Shown: positions 1 to 8,455 of the stretch, in pieces | Numbering within the stretch: position 1 is the first letter of the stretch | Layout of the letters: each line of letters opens with the position of its first letter | NCBI GenBank assembly: GCA_963708425.1 | Contig: OY970206.1 | Coordinates: 2,418,001 to 2,482,000, forward strand | Length of the DNA: 64,000 nt | Origin: JACMNW01 sp963708425 | GTDB taxonomy: Bacteria > Pseudomonadota > Alphaproteobacteria > Rhodobacterales > Rhodobacteraceae | Reading direction: 5' to 3' | The notes under the pieces: model-generated | The model's input: only the letters and a program-made list of their open reading frames with translations | Database searches by the model: none | Told to the model about the DNA's origin: nothing | Made by a program: the position numbers and the translations under genes

Positions 1-212
1 CGGTTTATGCCCATAGCGACGGGGCTGGCGGCAAGGCGCGGGCGGAGCGGGTGACACAAGCGCAGGCATCGGCGGTGGCGGCGGTGGCGAAAGCATCCGG
101 TGCGCAGGTGACATCGGCGGTTGGCGGTGGGGCGCGGTATCCGAAGGTTCCCAATGGCTCGGCGGCGGGCAAGGCCAGCAATCGGCGCGTTGAAGTGGTG
201 TGTTACAGATGA
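1..212 (+). CDS. OmpA-family protein, C-terminal fragment (5' end outside window)
   Basis: The frame is open from base 3 to the TGA at 210-212 and gives about 69 residues. The end has the pattern of the OmpA C-terminal peptidoglycan-binding domain: a helix rich in Ala/Val, then a Gly-rich stretch and the closing motif SNRRVEVV, which in this family follows the residues that hold diaminopimelate. The protein is therefore likely a periplasmic or outer-membrane-associated cell-wall anchor. The next gene starts inside its stop codon (ATGA), so the two are probably co-translated. The N-terminal part, which would separate a porin-like OmpA from a lipoprotein, is not in the window. Confidence 0.7.
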   Translation, partial: VYAHSDGAGGKARAERVTQAQASAVAAVAKASGAQVTSAVGGGARYPKVPNGSAAGKASNRRVEVVCYR

Positions 213-568
213 GGGCGGGGATGGTGCGGGCATTTGTGGTTCTGGGGGCGTTGGCGGGGCTGACGGCTGCGTGTGATTTTGAGTCCTACCGGGGTGATCC
301 GAACACCGTGATCGCGCGGCCCTATGATACGGCGGGTGATCAGGGCAGCTTGCCCGAGGGCGGCTTTGCCATCGTTTATGATGGCGATGGTTGCCAGAAC
401 TGGATTAAGGATGACGGGGTCGAGGGGTATACAAGCCCGCGCGTAAACCCGGAAACCGGCAAGCCGGTCTGTGACAGCAAATATCCACCCGGCACCGTGC
501 TGGGGCGGTACGAGTCCAAGGACAACGATTTCCCGGATTTCGTACCAAGGCCGCGCAAGACCAACTAA
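209..568 (+). CDS. Small lipoprotein, unknown function
   Basis: A 119-residue protein starting at the ATG that overlaps the stop of the OmpA-type gene. A hydrophobic signal (about residues 5-20) ends in the lipobox LTAAC, so the mature protein should be lipidated on Cys and sorted by the Lol system. The mature part is polar, with three further Cys, Pro and Gly, and shows no domain I recognise. A second ATG at 221 is possible. The overlap with the OmpA-type gene suggests a cell-envelope role, which is inference only. Confidence 0.65.
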   Translation: MRAGMVRAFVVLGALAGLTAACDFESYRGDPNTVIARPYDTAGDQGSLPEGGFAIVYDGDGCQNWIKDDGVEGYTSPRVNPETGKPVCDSKYPPGTVLGRYESKDNDFPDFVPRPRKTN

Positions 569-703
569 ATGCGGTCGTCCGGCGTGACAATTTGATGAAA
601 TTTTAAGCACCTGTCGCACAAAAGCGGGAGCGGGCTGGATTGGGGCTTGCCGTAACGGCCTATCGGACGCACATTCAAAGGGCTTATAGTGGTTGCGTGA
701 TTG

Positions 704-744
704 CCAAGGAAAACCGGTATCCACTTTTCCTAATCACGCTCCGG
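704..744. repeat. Alphaproteobacterial imperfect palindrome, copy 1
   Basis: Core at 708-730 reads GGAAAACCGGTATCCACTTTTCC, that is GGAAAA and TTTTCC arms around CCGGT, followed by the tail TAATCACGCTC. Two near-identical cores lie at 20404-20426 (inverted) and 49152-49175. It sits between the lipoprotein gene and phoH and overlaps the far upstream end of the longest possible phoH frame, which supports a later phoH start. Confidence 0.75.
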
Positions 745-767
745 GTTTAACCGTAAAGGAACACCTT

Positions 768-1796
768 TTGGGCATCAGCGCGCTAACCCCCCCGACACGA
801 CCCGATGACGTGGTGGAAACACTTCTGGAATTTCCCGATAATAGATTACTGATTGATCTCTGTGGTGAATTTGACCGCAACCTGGCACAGATCGAACATC
901 AGATGGGTGTTCACATCTTGCGGCGTGGAAATCGGCTGGCGGTGATAGGGGATAAGGCGGCGCGTGAACAGGCGGCTTCGGTATTGCGCGGGCTTTATGC
1001 GCGGCTTGAGGCCGGGCGCGGTGTAGGGGCTGGCGATATTGATGGCGCGATGCGGCTGGGCCGCCCGATGCCGGACCAACCTCATGTGGCGCGCGATGGC
1101 GATCATCAGATCGAGATGTTTTCGGGCAGCCGGGTGGAATTGCGCACTCGGAAAAAGGCGATTGAACCGCGGACAGAGGCGCAGAAAGCCTATGTTGAGA
1201 ACTTGTTTGCGCATGAGTTGGGGTTTGGCATTGGGCCTGCGGGCACTGGCAAGACCTATCTGGCGGTGGCCGTTGGGGTGACGATGTTCCTGTCGGGCAT
1301 GGTGGAAAAGATGATCCTGTCGCGCCCGGCGGTGGAAGCGGGCGAGCGGTTGGGGTTCTTGCCCGGCGACATGCGCGAAAAGATCGATCCCTATATGCAG
1401 CCGCTTTATGACGCGCTGAATGATTTTCTGCCGCAAAAGCAGGTGCAAAAGCTGCTGGAGGAAAAGCGGATCGAGATTGCGCCGCTGGCGTTTATGCGCG
1501 GGCGGACGCTGTCGAATGCGTTTGTGGTGCTGGACGAGGCGCAGAATGCGACCACGATGCAGATGAAGATGTTCCTGACCCGGCTGGGTGAAGGCAGCCG
1601 CATGGTGATTACCGGCGACCGCACGCAGGTGGACTTGCCCCGTGGCACGCCGAGCGGGTTGCAGGATGCCGAGCGGATCTTGAAGAACGTGAAAGGTGTG
1701 ACCTTCAACTACTTCACCGCCAAGGACGTGGTGCGCCACCCGCTTGTGGGCCGGATCATCGAGGCGTATGAGGCCGACGATGGAGCCGTTGGTTGA
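768..1796 (+). CDS. phoH: PhoH-family ATPase
   Basis: A cytoplasmic P-loop ATPase of the PhoH/YbeZ type (342 aa), whose family partners YbeY in ribosome and rRNA quality control. Seen: Walker A GPAGTGKT near residues 156-163, Walker B FVVLDEAQN near 252-260, and the N-terminal family block LLEFPDNRLLIDLCGEF. I chose the TTG at 768 because AAAGGA lies 7 bases upstream and the homology begins just after it; the frame is open back to a TTG at 693, but that stretch carries a dispersed repeat. The 3' end overlaps ybeY by 17 bases, so the pair is translated together. Identification is firm, the exact start less so. Confidence 0.92.
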   Translation: MGISALTPPTRPDDVVETLLEFPDNRLLIDLCGEFDRNLAQIEHQMGVHILRRGNRLAVIGDKAAREQAASVLRGLYARLEAGRGVGAGDIDGAMRLGRPMPDQPHVARDGDHQIEMFSGSRVELRTRKKAIEPRTEAQKAYVENLFAHELGFGIGPAGTGKTYLAVAVGVTMFLSGMVEKMILSRPAVEAGERLGFLPGDMREKIDPYMQPLYDALNDFLPQKQVQKLLEEKRIEIAPLAFMRGRTLSNAFVVLDEAQNATTMQMKMFLTRLGEGSRMVITGDRTQVDLPRGTPSGLQDAERILKNVKGVTFNYFTAKDVVRHPLVGRIIEAYEADDGAVG

Positions 1797-2298
1797 TACA
1801 GTAATCGAAGACCCGCGCTGGCAGGCTTTTGGCTTGGCGGCGCTGGCGGATAGGGCGGCGGCGGCGACGATGCAGGGGCTTGGCTTACCTGCGCAGGGAT
1901 TTAGCCTGTGCGTGATGGGTTGCGATGATGCGCGGATTGCCGAATTGAACGGCGAATTTCGCAAGAAAGGCCAGCCCACCAATGTGCTAAGCTTTCCGTC
2001 GCAGAACCGGGTGGCTGATGCGCCGGGTTTGATGCCCGAAGCGCCCGAGGCGGGGGCGACCGATGATCCCGAGGAATTGGGCGATATTGCGATTTCATAC
2101 GATACCTGCGCGCGGGAAGCGGTCGAGCAGGGCAAGCCGTTGGCAAACCACGTAACGCATCTGGTGGTTCATGGAATTTTGCATTTGCTGGGCTATGACC
2201 ATATAGACGATGCGGATGCAGGCCTGATGGAAGCAACCGAAACACGGATACTTGCCAGCCTTGGGGTTGATGACCCATATTCGGCCGAGCACGCTTGA
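1780..2298 (+). CDS. ybeY: Endoribonuclease YbeY (16S rRNA maturation)
   Basis: A 172-residue single-strand-specific metallo-RNase needed for 16S rRNA 3'-end processing and 70S ribosome quality control. The zinc motif H-x3-H-x5-H is present as HGILHLLGYDH near the C-terminus, and the block VLSFPS in the middle is typical. ATG at 1780 lies inside the end of phoH. The order phoH-ybeY-corC-lnt is a conserved alphaproteobacterial operon linking RNA quality control with envelope genes. Confidence 0.95.
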   Translation: MEPLVDTVIEDPRWQAFGLAALADRAAAATMQGLGLPAQGFSLCVMGCDDARIAELNGEFRKKGQPTNVLSFPSQNRVADAPGLMPEAPEAGATDDPEELGDIAISYDTCAREAVEQGKPLANHVTHLVVHGILHLLGYDHIDDADAGLMEATETRILASLGVDDPYSAEHA

Positions 2299-2321
2299 GT
2301 TGAGCTTTAGGAAAAGGACAG

Positions 2322-3251
2322 ATGGGTAGTAGCAGTGACGGGTCGACAACCGCGCCGGTTTCGCCGGGTGGCAATGTCGACGACGGTGAAGAGCCGCCGC
2401 AAAGGGGCTTTTTTGGCCGAATATTGGATGCGTTCAGTCCACCAGACCAGGATGCGGGGCCAGAGGCGGATGCAACTGCGGTTGCCACCCAGCCCATGCC
2501 GATGACCCTGCCGGGGATCAGCAATCTGCGCAAATTACAGGTGGATGATGTGGCGATTCCGACGGCTGGAATCATTGCTGTGCCGCTGGATATTGGTCTG
2601 GACGAGTTGGTTGATGTGTTTCGCGCGCATGGGTTTTCACGGCTACCGGTGTACAAGGGCACGTTGGACCATCCGCAGGGGCTGGTGCTGCTGAAGGATT
2701 TGGCGTTGCAGCACGGGTTCGGGGCGAAGACGGAGTTCAGTCTGGAAAAGCTGCTGCGCCCGGTTTTGTATGCGCCGCCGTCTATGCCGCTTGGGGTGTT
2801 GTTGCAAAAGATGCAGCGCGACCGGGTGCATATGGCGTTGGTGATTGACGAATATGGCGGCGTTGACGGGCTTGCTACCATCGAAGACCTGATCGAGACG
2901 GTGATCGGTGAGATCGACGACGAGCATGACGAGGCCGAGGCCGCGCTATGGAAGATTGAAAAACCCGGCGTCTATCTGGTGCAGGGGGCGGCACCGCTGG
3001 ATGAGTTCGAGGCGGCGATCGGGCTGCGGCTGCGGATGGATGACGAGGACGAAGACATCGACACCATCGGTGGCCTCGTGTTCTTGCGCAACGGATCTGT
3101 GCCAGCGCGGGGCGACATTGTTCGCCATGAAAGCGGTGTGGAATTTGAGGTGCTGGACGCCGATCCGCGCCGGATCAAGCGGTTGCGAGTGCGGTTGCCG
3201 GGGGGTGGCGGGCCGCTGTTGGCGGATACCAGCAAAACCGCGGATATCTGA
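2322..3251 (+). CDS. corC: CorC/HlyC-family CBS-domain protein
   Basis: A 309-residue cytoplasmic protein with an acidic N-terminal leader (about residues 1-60), a pair of CBS domains (about 62-185, with VPLDIGLDELVDVF and LVIDEYGGVDGLATIEDL), and a C-terminal transporter-associated domain (about 205-295). The family is linked to magnesium/cobalt efflux; the genomic place between ybeY and lnt is the usual one. AGGAAAAGGACAG just ahead of the ATG is a good ribosome binding site. No membrane segment is present, as expected for the short CorC form. Whether it binds Mg/ATP here is inference. Confidence 0.88.
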   Translation: MGSSSDGSTTAPVSPGGNVDDGEEPPQRGFFGRILDAFSPPDQDAGPEADATAVATQPMPMTLPGISNLRKLQVDDVAIPTAGIIAVPLDIGLDELVDVFRAHGFSRLPVYKGTLDHPQGLVLLKDLALQHGFGAKTEFSLEKLLRPVLYAPPSMPLGVLLQKMQRDRVHMALVIDEYGGVDGLATIEDLIETVIGEIDDEHDEAEAALWKIEKPGVYLVQGAAPLDEFEAAIGLRLRMDDEDEDIDTIGGLVFLRNGSVPARGDIVRHESGVEFEVLDADPRRIKRLRVRLPGGGGPLLADTSKTADI

Positions 3252-3269
3252 CATGCGGGCCTGCTGATC

Positions 3270-4763
3270 ATGGTGCAGCGGCGGTTTGGCTGGCCGGGGT
3301 GGTCTGCAACCGGGGCGGCCTTTGGGCTGGGTGCGGTGATGGCGACGGGCCAGGCACCGCTGGGGTTCTGGTGGCTGACGCTGCTGGGGTTGGTGGCGTT
3401 GCTGCAGCTGGTGACGCAGGGTGCGGATGCGCGCGGGGCGGCGTGGTTGGGGCTGTTTGGGGGCGCAGGGTATTTTGCGCTGGCGCTATCGTGGATCATC
3501 GAGCCGTTTCTGATCGACGTGGCGCGGTATGGCTGGATGGCACCGTTTGCGGTGGTGTTCCTGTCATTCGGGTTGGCGCTGTTTTGGGCTTTTGCCGGGG
3601 GAATGGCGGGGCTGTTGCCGCGCGGGTCTGCACGGGTGCTGGGGTTTGCTGGAATGCTGGGGGCGGTGGAGTTGGCGCGGGGCTATGTGCTGACCGGGTT
3701 TCCATGGGCGTTGATTGGGCATGTCTGGATTGATACGCCATTGGCGCAGGTTGTGGCGCTGATCGGGCCGTCGGGGTTGACGGCGCTGACGGTGTTTGCC
3801 GCTGCGTTGCCGGTGGCGTTTCGGTGGCCGGGGGCGTTGGCGGGCAGTGCAGTTCTGGCGGCGGGGCTGGGGTTTGGGATGCTGCGGCTGGCCGAGCCGG
3901 AGCCAGTGGCGCGCGGGGTTACGCTTCGGTTGGTGCAGCCGAATGCGGATCAGCGGGTGAAATGGGAGCCAGATGTGGCGCGGGAGCTGTTTAATCGGCA
4001 GTTGTCGTATACGGCGGTGTTGCCGCGCCCCGATCTGGTGATCTGGCCGGAAACGGCGGTGCCGTATCTGCTGGAGGGCAACCCGGAGGTTGCCGAGGCG
4101 ATGGCGACAGTGGCTGCTGGCAGCCCGGTGATTGCGGGTGTGCAGCGTTATGACGGTACGCAAGCGTGGAACAGCATGGTTGTTGTTGGCGATGGCGGGC
4201 TGATCACGGCGCAGTATGACAAGCATCATCTGGTGCCGTTTGGCGAATACATCCCGTTCGGCGATGCGATGTTCGACTGGTTCGCGGTGCGGGCGTTTGC
4301 GGCGCGGCAGGGCAATGGCTATGTCGCAGGGCCGGGGGCACAGGTGATTGATCTGGGGGGCAAGCTGGGCCGGTTTGTGCCGCTGATCTGTTATGAGGCG
4401 GTGTTTCCGCAAGATTTGCGCGGGTTGCCGGTGCGTCCCGATTGGATTTTGCAGATTACCAATGATGCCTGGTTTGGCACGCTGACTGGCCCCTATCAGC
4501 ATCTGGCGCAGGCGCGGTTTCGGGCGATTGAGCAAGGATTGCCGCTGGTGCGGGTGGCGAATACCGGCATTTCGGCGGTGTTTGATGCGCGGGGGGCGGT
4601 AGTGGCCGAACTGCCGCGCGGGGTGCCGACCTATCTGGATACTGGGTTGCCAGGGGCGATGGCTGCGACACCCTATGCGACATGGGGCGAATTGCCGGTG
4701 TTGGTGTTGCTGGCGGGGCTCGGCGCGTGGGCTCTGATGCTGGGGCGACGGCGGCGTGCTTGA
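3270..4763 (+). CDS. lnt: Apolipoprotein N-acyltransferase
   Basis: An inner-membrane enzyme (497 aa) that adds the third acyl chain to the N-terminal Cys of lipoproteins such as Pal. Membrane helices fill about residues 12-205, followed by a nitrilase-type periplasmic domain (about 218-460) and a final helix. The catalytic triad is visible as Glu261 (WPETAVPYL), Lys318 (YDKHHLVPFGEY) and Cys374 (PLICYEAVFP). It follows corC by 18 bases, in the usual operon. Confidence 0.95.
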   Translation: MVQRRFGWPGWSATGAAFGLGAVMATGQAPLGFWWLTLLGLVALLQLVTQGADARGAAWLGLFGGAGYFALALSWIIEPFLIDVARYGWMAPFAVVFLSFGLALFWAFAGGMAGLLPRGSARVLGFAGMLGAVELARGYVLTGFPWALIGHVWIDTPLAQVVALIGPSGLTALTVFAAALPVAFRWPGALAGSAVLAAGLGFGMLRLAEPEPVARGVTLRLVQPNADQRVKWEPDVARELFNRQLSYTAVLPRPDLVIWPETAVPYLLEGNPEVAEAMATVAAGSPVIAGVQRYDGTQAWNSMVVVGDGGLITAQYDKHHLVPFGEYIPFGDAMFDWFAVRAFAARQGNGYVAGPGAQVIDLGGKLGRFVPLICYEAVFPQDLRGLPVRPDWILQITNDAWFGTLTGPYQHLAQARFRAIEQGLPLVRVANTGISAVFDARGAVVAELPRGVPTYLDTGLPGAMAATPYATWGELPVLVLLAGLGAWALMLGRRRRA

Positions 4764-4798
4764 CGTTCAAGGTGGGGAAGCCTAACGGGGGCATAGAA

Positions 4799-4843
4799 CT
4801 GTCACAACGGCTTCCTGGCGTGACAGTGTAACCCAACGGAGCA
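4799..4843 (+). ncRNA. SAM/SAH riboswitch in the metK leader
   Basis: The first stem is CTGTCAC (4799-4805) with GTGACAG (4820-4826), a perfect 7-bp match. Its loop AACGGCTTCCTGGC carries the conserved CGGCTTCCTGGCG core. The loop bases GCTTC (4810-4814) can pair with GGAGC (4838-4842), forming the pseudoknot, and this GGAG is also the metK ribosome binding site, 10 bases before the ATG. This is the arrangement of the SAM/SAH class found upstream of metK in Rhodobacterales: ligand binding hides the Shine-Dalgarno sequence and lowers MetK synthesis. Seen directly: pairing and core; ligand response is from the known class. Confidence 0.92.
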
Positions 4844-4851
4844 CTTCCCCC

Positions 4852-6018
4852 ATGACGCGCAAATCCTATGTTTTCACTTCTGAGTCGGTCTCGGAAGGGC
4901 ATCCTGACAAAGTCTGCGATCGGATTTCCGATGCGGTGCTGGATGCATTTCTGACCGCAGAGCCGAATGCCCGGGTGGCATGCGAAACCTTTGCCACCAC
5001 GAACCGGGTGGTTGTGGGCGGCGAGGTTGGTCTTTCTGACAAGGATAAGACGAAGGCCATGATGGCCCGGATTGACGGGATCGTGCGCGATTGCGTGCGC
5101 GACATCGGCTATGAGCAGAAGAAGTTTCACTGGGAAACGTTGCGCGTGCATAACTATCTGCACGGGCAATCGGCGCATATTGCGCAAGGGGTGGACAAGG
5201 ATGGGGCTGGCGATCAGGGCATCATGTTTGGTTATGCCACGCTGGAGACGCCGGAATATATGCCGGCACCGATCCATTATGCCCATGCGATTTTGCGCCG
5301 CCTGACCGAAGTGCGCAAATCGGGGCAGGAGCCGACACTGCGGCCGGATGCGAAATCGCAGTTGTCGCTGCGGTATGAGGATGGCAAGCCGGTTGAGGTG
5401 ACATCTGTCGTTCTGTCGACCCAGCATGAAAGCAAAAAGCAGAAATCGAAGGACATTCGGGCGATTGTGGAGCCGTATATTCTGGAGGTGCTGCCCGAGG
5501 GTTGGATCACCAAGAACACCGAATGGCATGTGAATCCGACGGGGACGTTCGTGATTGGGGGCCCTGATGGTGATGCCGGGCTGACCGGGCGGAAGATTAT
5601 TGTGGATACCTATGGTGGGGCTGCCCCGCATGGCGGCGGCGCGTTTTCGGGCAAAGACCCGACCAAGGTGGACAGGTCTGCGGCCTATGCGGCGCGCTAT
5701 CTGGCGAAGAACGTGGTGGCCGCCGGGTTGGCGGAACGCTGCACTTTGCAGGTGAGTTACGCGATTGGGGTGGCAAAGCCGTTGTCGATTTATGTGGATA
5801 CGCATGGCACCGGCAAGGTGGATGCGGCACAGATCGAGAAAGCTGTTGCCGAGTGCATGGACCTGACGCCGCGCGGGATTCGCGAACATCTGGGGCTGAA
5901 CCGGCCAATTTATGCACGCACTTCGGCCTATGGCCACTTTGGCCGGGCACCGGAAGCCGATGGCGGCTTTTCGTGGGAGAAAACCGATCTGATCGAGGCG
6001 CTGAAGAAGGCGGTTTGA
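4852..6018 (+). CDS. metK: S-adenosylmethionine synthetase
   Basis: A 388-residue cytoplasmic enzyme making SAM from methionine and ATP. Signatures seen: SVSEGHPDKVCD near the N-terminus, GAGDQGIMFGYA in the middle and the P-loop-like GGGAFSGKDPTKVDRSAAY. Length is normal. It is under the SAM/SAH riboswitch that overlaps its ribosome binding site, so its product should shut off its own translation. A strong terminator lies 62 bases downstream. Confidence 0.97.
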   Translation: MTRKSYVFTSESVSEGHPDKVCDRISDAVLDAFLTAEPNARVACETFATTNRVVVGGEVGLSDKDKTKAMMARIDGIVRDCVRDIGYEQKKFHWETLRVHNYLHGQSAHIAQGVDKDGAGDQGIMFGYATLETPEYMPAPIHYAHAILRRLTEVRKSGQEPTLRPDAKSQLSLRYEDGKPVEVTSVVLSTQHESKKQKSKDIRAIVEPYILEVLPEGWITKNTEWHVNPTGTFVIGGPDGDAGLTGRKIIVDTYGGAAPHGGGAFSGKDPTKVDRSAAYAARYLAKNVVAAGLAERCTLQVSYAIGVAKPLSIYVDTHGTGKVDAAQIEKAVAECMDLTPRGIREHLGLNRPIYARTSAYGHFGRAPEADGGFSWEKTDLIEALKKAV

Positions 6019-6080
6019 TTTGGGGGAATGGTGCGCGAAGACAGCCGCCATATTGACCCTTGCGATAGGCTGTGATCAGA

Positions 6081-6105
6081 GCCCCGGATGAACTCCGGGG
6101 CTTTT
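6081..6105 (+). terminator. Rho-independent terminator after metK
   Basis: GCCCCGG (6081-6087), loop of 7, CCGGGGC (6095-6101), then TTTT: a perfect 7-bp GC stem with a short T run. It ends only 3 bases before the trmB start codon, so trmB is either read through from metK or uses the GGGG of the 3' arm as its ribosome binding site. Confidence 0.85.
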
Positions 6106-6108
6106 CAT

Positions 6109-6801
6109 ATGTCTGAACCAATTGAGCGGCGCAATTTTTATGGTCGTGTGCATGGCAAGACCCTGCGGCCGAGCCAGAAGGCGTATCTGGCGGAGGATTT
6201 GGCGGCGCTGAGTCTGCGCGGGATCAACCGGGAGGATAACCCGGAGCGGGTGGCGATTGATCTGGGGGCGGTTTTTGGTGAGCGGCCGTTGTGGGTTGAG
6301 GTTGGGTTTGGTGGCGGCGAGCATCTGGTGCAGATGGCGGCGGCGAACCCCGATATCGGGATTGTTGGTTGCGAGCCGTATGTGAACGGCATTGCGATGC
6401 TGCTGGGCAAGGCGCGGGCGGCGGGGGTTTCCAACATGCGCATTCATCCGGGCGATGCGCGGGATTTGTTTGATGTGCTGCCGGAGGCGTCGGTCTCCAA
6501 GGCGTTCTTGAACTATCCCGATCCGTGGCCGAAAGCCCGGCATCATCGGCGGCGGTTCGTGACACCGGGGTATCTGGCGCTGTTCGCGCGGGTGATGGCA
6601 CCGGGGGCAGAGTTTCGGGTGGCGACGGATATTGAGGATTATGTGCGCCAGACGCTGGAAGAAGTGCCGCGCGCGGGGTTTGATCTGGTGTCGGACGGCG
6701 GCGCGCCTTGGGCTGACTGGGTTTCGACGCGGTATGAGCAAAAGGCGCTGCGCGAGGGGCGGGTGCCGCATTACCTGACGTTTCGGCGGGCGGTAATCTG
6801 A
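6109..6801 (+). CDS. trmB: tRNA (guanine-N7-)-methyltransferase
   Basis: A 230-residue SAM-dependent enzyme methylating G46 of the tRNA variable loop. Seen: the Rossmann motif VEVGFGGGEHL, the acidic GCEPYVNG strand end and the family signature NYPDPWPKARHHRRR. Start at ATG 6109; an in-frame ATG at 6088 lies inside the terminator loop and is unlikely. There is no free Shine-Dalgarno sequence; GGGGC of the terminator's 3' arm is the only purine run at suitable distance. Placed after metK, whose product SAM it uses. Confidence 0.93.
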   Translation: MSEPIERRNFYGRVHGKTLRPSQKAYLAEDLAALSLRGINREDNPERVAIDLGAVFGERPLWVEVGFGGGEHLVQMAAANPDIGIVGCEPYVNGIAMLLGKARAAGVSNMRIHPGDARDLFDVLPEASVSKAFLNYPDPWPKARHHRRRFVTPGYLALFARVMAPGAEFRVATDIEDYVRQTLEEVPRAGFDLVSDGGAPWADWVSTRYEQKALREGRVPHYLTFRRAVI

Positions 6802-6841
6802 AGGAGCGCTGATCGCGCAAGTTTTTTCTCTTGAGCGCCCG

Positions 6842-6905
6842 GACTTCGCCGGGGCATCAAGGTTGGCCTTCGGCAGTTGGATATTTTTGCAGAAGCGAAA
6901 GCGGG
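6842..6905. repeat. GATATTT...GCAGAAG-type intergenic element
   Basis: In the 185-base gap between trmB and aroA. A GC hairpin-like part (CCCGG, ACTTCG, CCGGGG) is followed by GGATATTTTTGCAGAAGCG. Related sequences occur at about 8408-8432, 13050-13076, 33543-33575 and 51208-51240. No gene is visible in this gap apart from the aroA ribosome binding site AAAAGGAG at its end. Confidence 0.45.
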
Positions 6906-6986
6906 GGTTGGCCGCGTGGTTGTGGGTGGTGGACCGCCGTTCGGGCTTGCGCTATCAGGCGGGGCTGAGATGAAAAGGAGCCGCCG

Positions 6987-8333
6987 ATGTCTGGCCATGG
7001 TGTTGTTGAACCGATGACTGCCCGCAAATCCGGGCCACTGTCTGGCGTGGCGGAGGTGCCCGGGGATAAGTCTATCTCGCACCGGGCACTGATATTTGGT
7101 GCGATGGCGGTGGGGGAGACGAAGATAACCGGGCTGCTGGAAGGTCAGGATGTGCTGGACACCGCGACGGCGATGCGGGCGTTTGGGGCGGAGGTGGTGC
7201 CGCATGGCGCGGGGGCCTGGTCGGTACACGGGGTTGGGGTTGGTGGGTTTTCCGAACCTGCTGACGTGATTGATTGCGGCAATTCCGGCACGGGGGTGCG
7301 GTTGATCATGGGATGCATGGCAACCACGGCGATGACGGCGACGTTTACCGGCGACGCGTCGTTGCGCAAGCGACCGATGGGGCGGGTGACGGAGCCTTTG
7401 TCTTTGTTCGGCGCGCAGGCTTATGGGCGCAAGGGTGGGCGGTTGCCGATGACGGTGGTGGGGGCGGCGGGTCCAGTGCCAGTGCGCTATGCGTTGCCAG
7501 TGGCATCGGCGCAGGTGAAATCGGCGGTGTTGCTGGCGGGGTTGAATGCGCCGGGGCAGACGGTGGTGATTGAGCGCGAACCGACGCGAGATCATTCGGA
7601 GCGGATGTTGCTGGGGTTTGGGGCGGAGTTGACGGTGGAGGCGAGCGCCGAGGGGAATGTGATTACCCTGACTGGGCAGCCAGAGTTGCGCCCGCAAGTT
7701 GTCGCAGTGCCGCGTGACCCCAGTTCGGCGGCATTTCCGGTCTGTGCGGCGTTGATTGTGGAAGGGTCGGACATTCTGGTGCCGGGCGTCAGCCAGAACC
7801 TGACGCGGAATGGGCTTTATCTGACATTGGTGGAAATGGGGGCGGAGATTGAATTTCTGAACCCGCGGGTCGAGGGCGGCGAGCCGGTGGCGGATTTGCG
7901 AGTTCGGTTCAGCGACAATATGCAGGGGGTCGAGGTGCCAGAGGGGCGGGCACCATCGATGATTGATGAATTTCCAGTGCTGTCGGTGGTGGCGTCTTTT
8001 GCGCATGGGCGCACCGTGATGCGCGGCGTGAAAGAGCTTCGGGTGAAGGAAAGCGACCGGATTGATGCGATGGCGCGTGGGCTTGAGGCGTGCGGCGTGC
8101 GGGTTGAAGAGGACGAGGATACGCTGATCGTGCACGGGATGGGGCCGGGCGGCGTGCCGGGCGGGGCGACATGTGCCACGCATCTGGACCACCGAATTGC
8201 GATGAGTTTTCTGGTGTGCGGGCTGGCTTCGAAGAAGCCTGTGTCGGTGGATGATGGGTCGCCGATTGTGACGTCGTTCCCGAAGTTTGAGGGGTTGATG
8301 CTGGAGTTGGGGGCGGATTTGCTGCGTGGGTGA
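6987..8333 (+). CDS. aroA: 3-phosphoshikimate 1-carboxyvinyltransferase (EPSP synthase)
   Basis: A 448-residue shikimate-pathway enzyme joining PEP to shikimate-3-phosphate. Family blocks: VPGDKSISHRALIFGAMAVG at the start, DCGNSGTGVRL, LRKRPMGRV, PSSAAFPVCAALI and VKESDRI. The RPMGR and SAAF forms are those of the glyphosate-tolerant class II group as known from the family; tolerance itself is not shown here. AAAAGGAG lies 7 bases before the ATG. Followed by a perfect 10-bp hairpin. Confidence 0.96.
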   Translation: MSGHGVVEPMTARKSGPLSGVAEVPGDKSISHRALIFGAMAVGETKITGLLEGQDVLDTATAMRAFGAEVVPHGAGAWSVHGVGVGGFSEPADVIDCGNSGTGVRLIMGCMATTAMTATFTGDASLRKRPMGRVTEPLSLFGAQAYGRKGGRLPMTVVGAAGPVPVRYALPVASAQVKSAVLLAGLNAPGQTVVIEREPTRDHSERMLLGFGAELTVEASAEGNVITLTGQPELRPQVVAVPRDPSSAAFPVCAALIVEGSDILVPGVSQNLTRNGLYLTLVEMGAEIEFLNPRVEGGEPVADLRVRFSDNMQGVEVPEGRAPSMIDEFPVLSVVASFAHGRTVMRGVKELRVKESDRIDAMARGLEACGVRVEEDEDTLIVHGMGPGGVPGGATCATHLDHRIAMSFLVCGLASKKPVSVDDGSPIVTSFPKFEGLMLELGADLLRG

Positions 8334-8345
8334 TTGGGAGGGAGG

Positions 8346-8369
8346 AAAAATCTTAAGGGTAAGATTTTT
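8346..8369. terminator. Terminator hairpin after aroA
   Basis: AAAAATCTTA (8346-8355), loop AGGG, TAAGATTTTT (8360-8369): a perfect 10-bp inverted repeat with A and T runs on either side, able to act on both strands. It lies 12 bases after the aroA stop. Confidence 0.8.
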
Positions 8370-8455
8370 CTGGGGCAGTTTGCCCCCGCGGCCCGCGGCC
8401 TTCACCCGCAGATACTTGTGAACAGAAAAAGCGTTAAGTGGAATTGGGGCTAAAG

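Noticed and set aside
846..2135. Long minus-strand open frame (429 codons) opposite phoH-ybeY
   Set aside because: It mirrors two well-supported genes, has Arg/His/Pro-rich translation typical of antisense frames in GC-rich DNA, and has no recognisable domain.
4456..6051. Minus-strand frame of 531 codons opposite lnt/metK
   Set aside because: Shadow of metK and the end of lnt; composition rich in Arg, His and Gln, no motif.
6771..8405. Minus-strand frame of 544 codons opposite aroA
   Set aside because: Shadow of aroA; no domain and odd composition.
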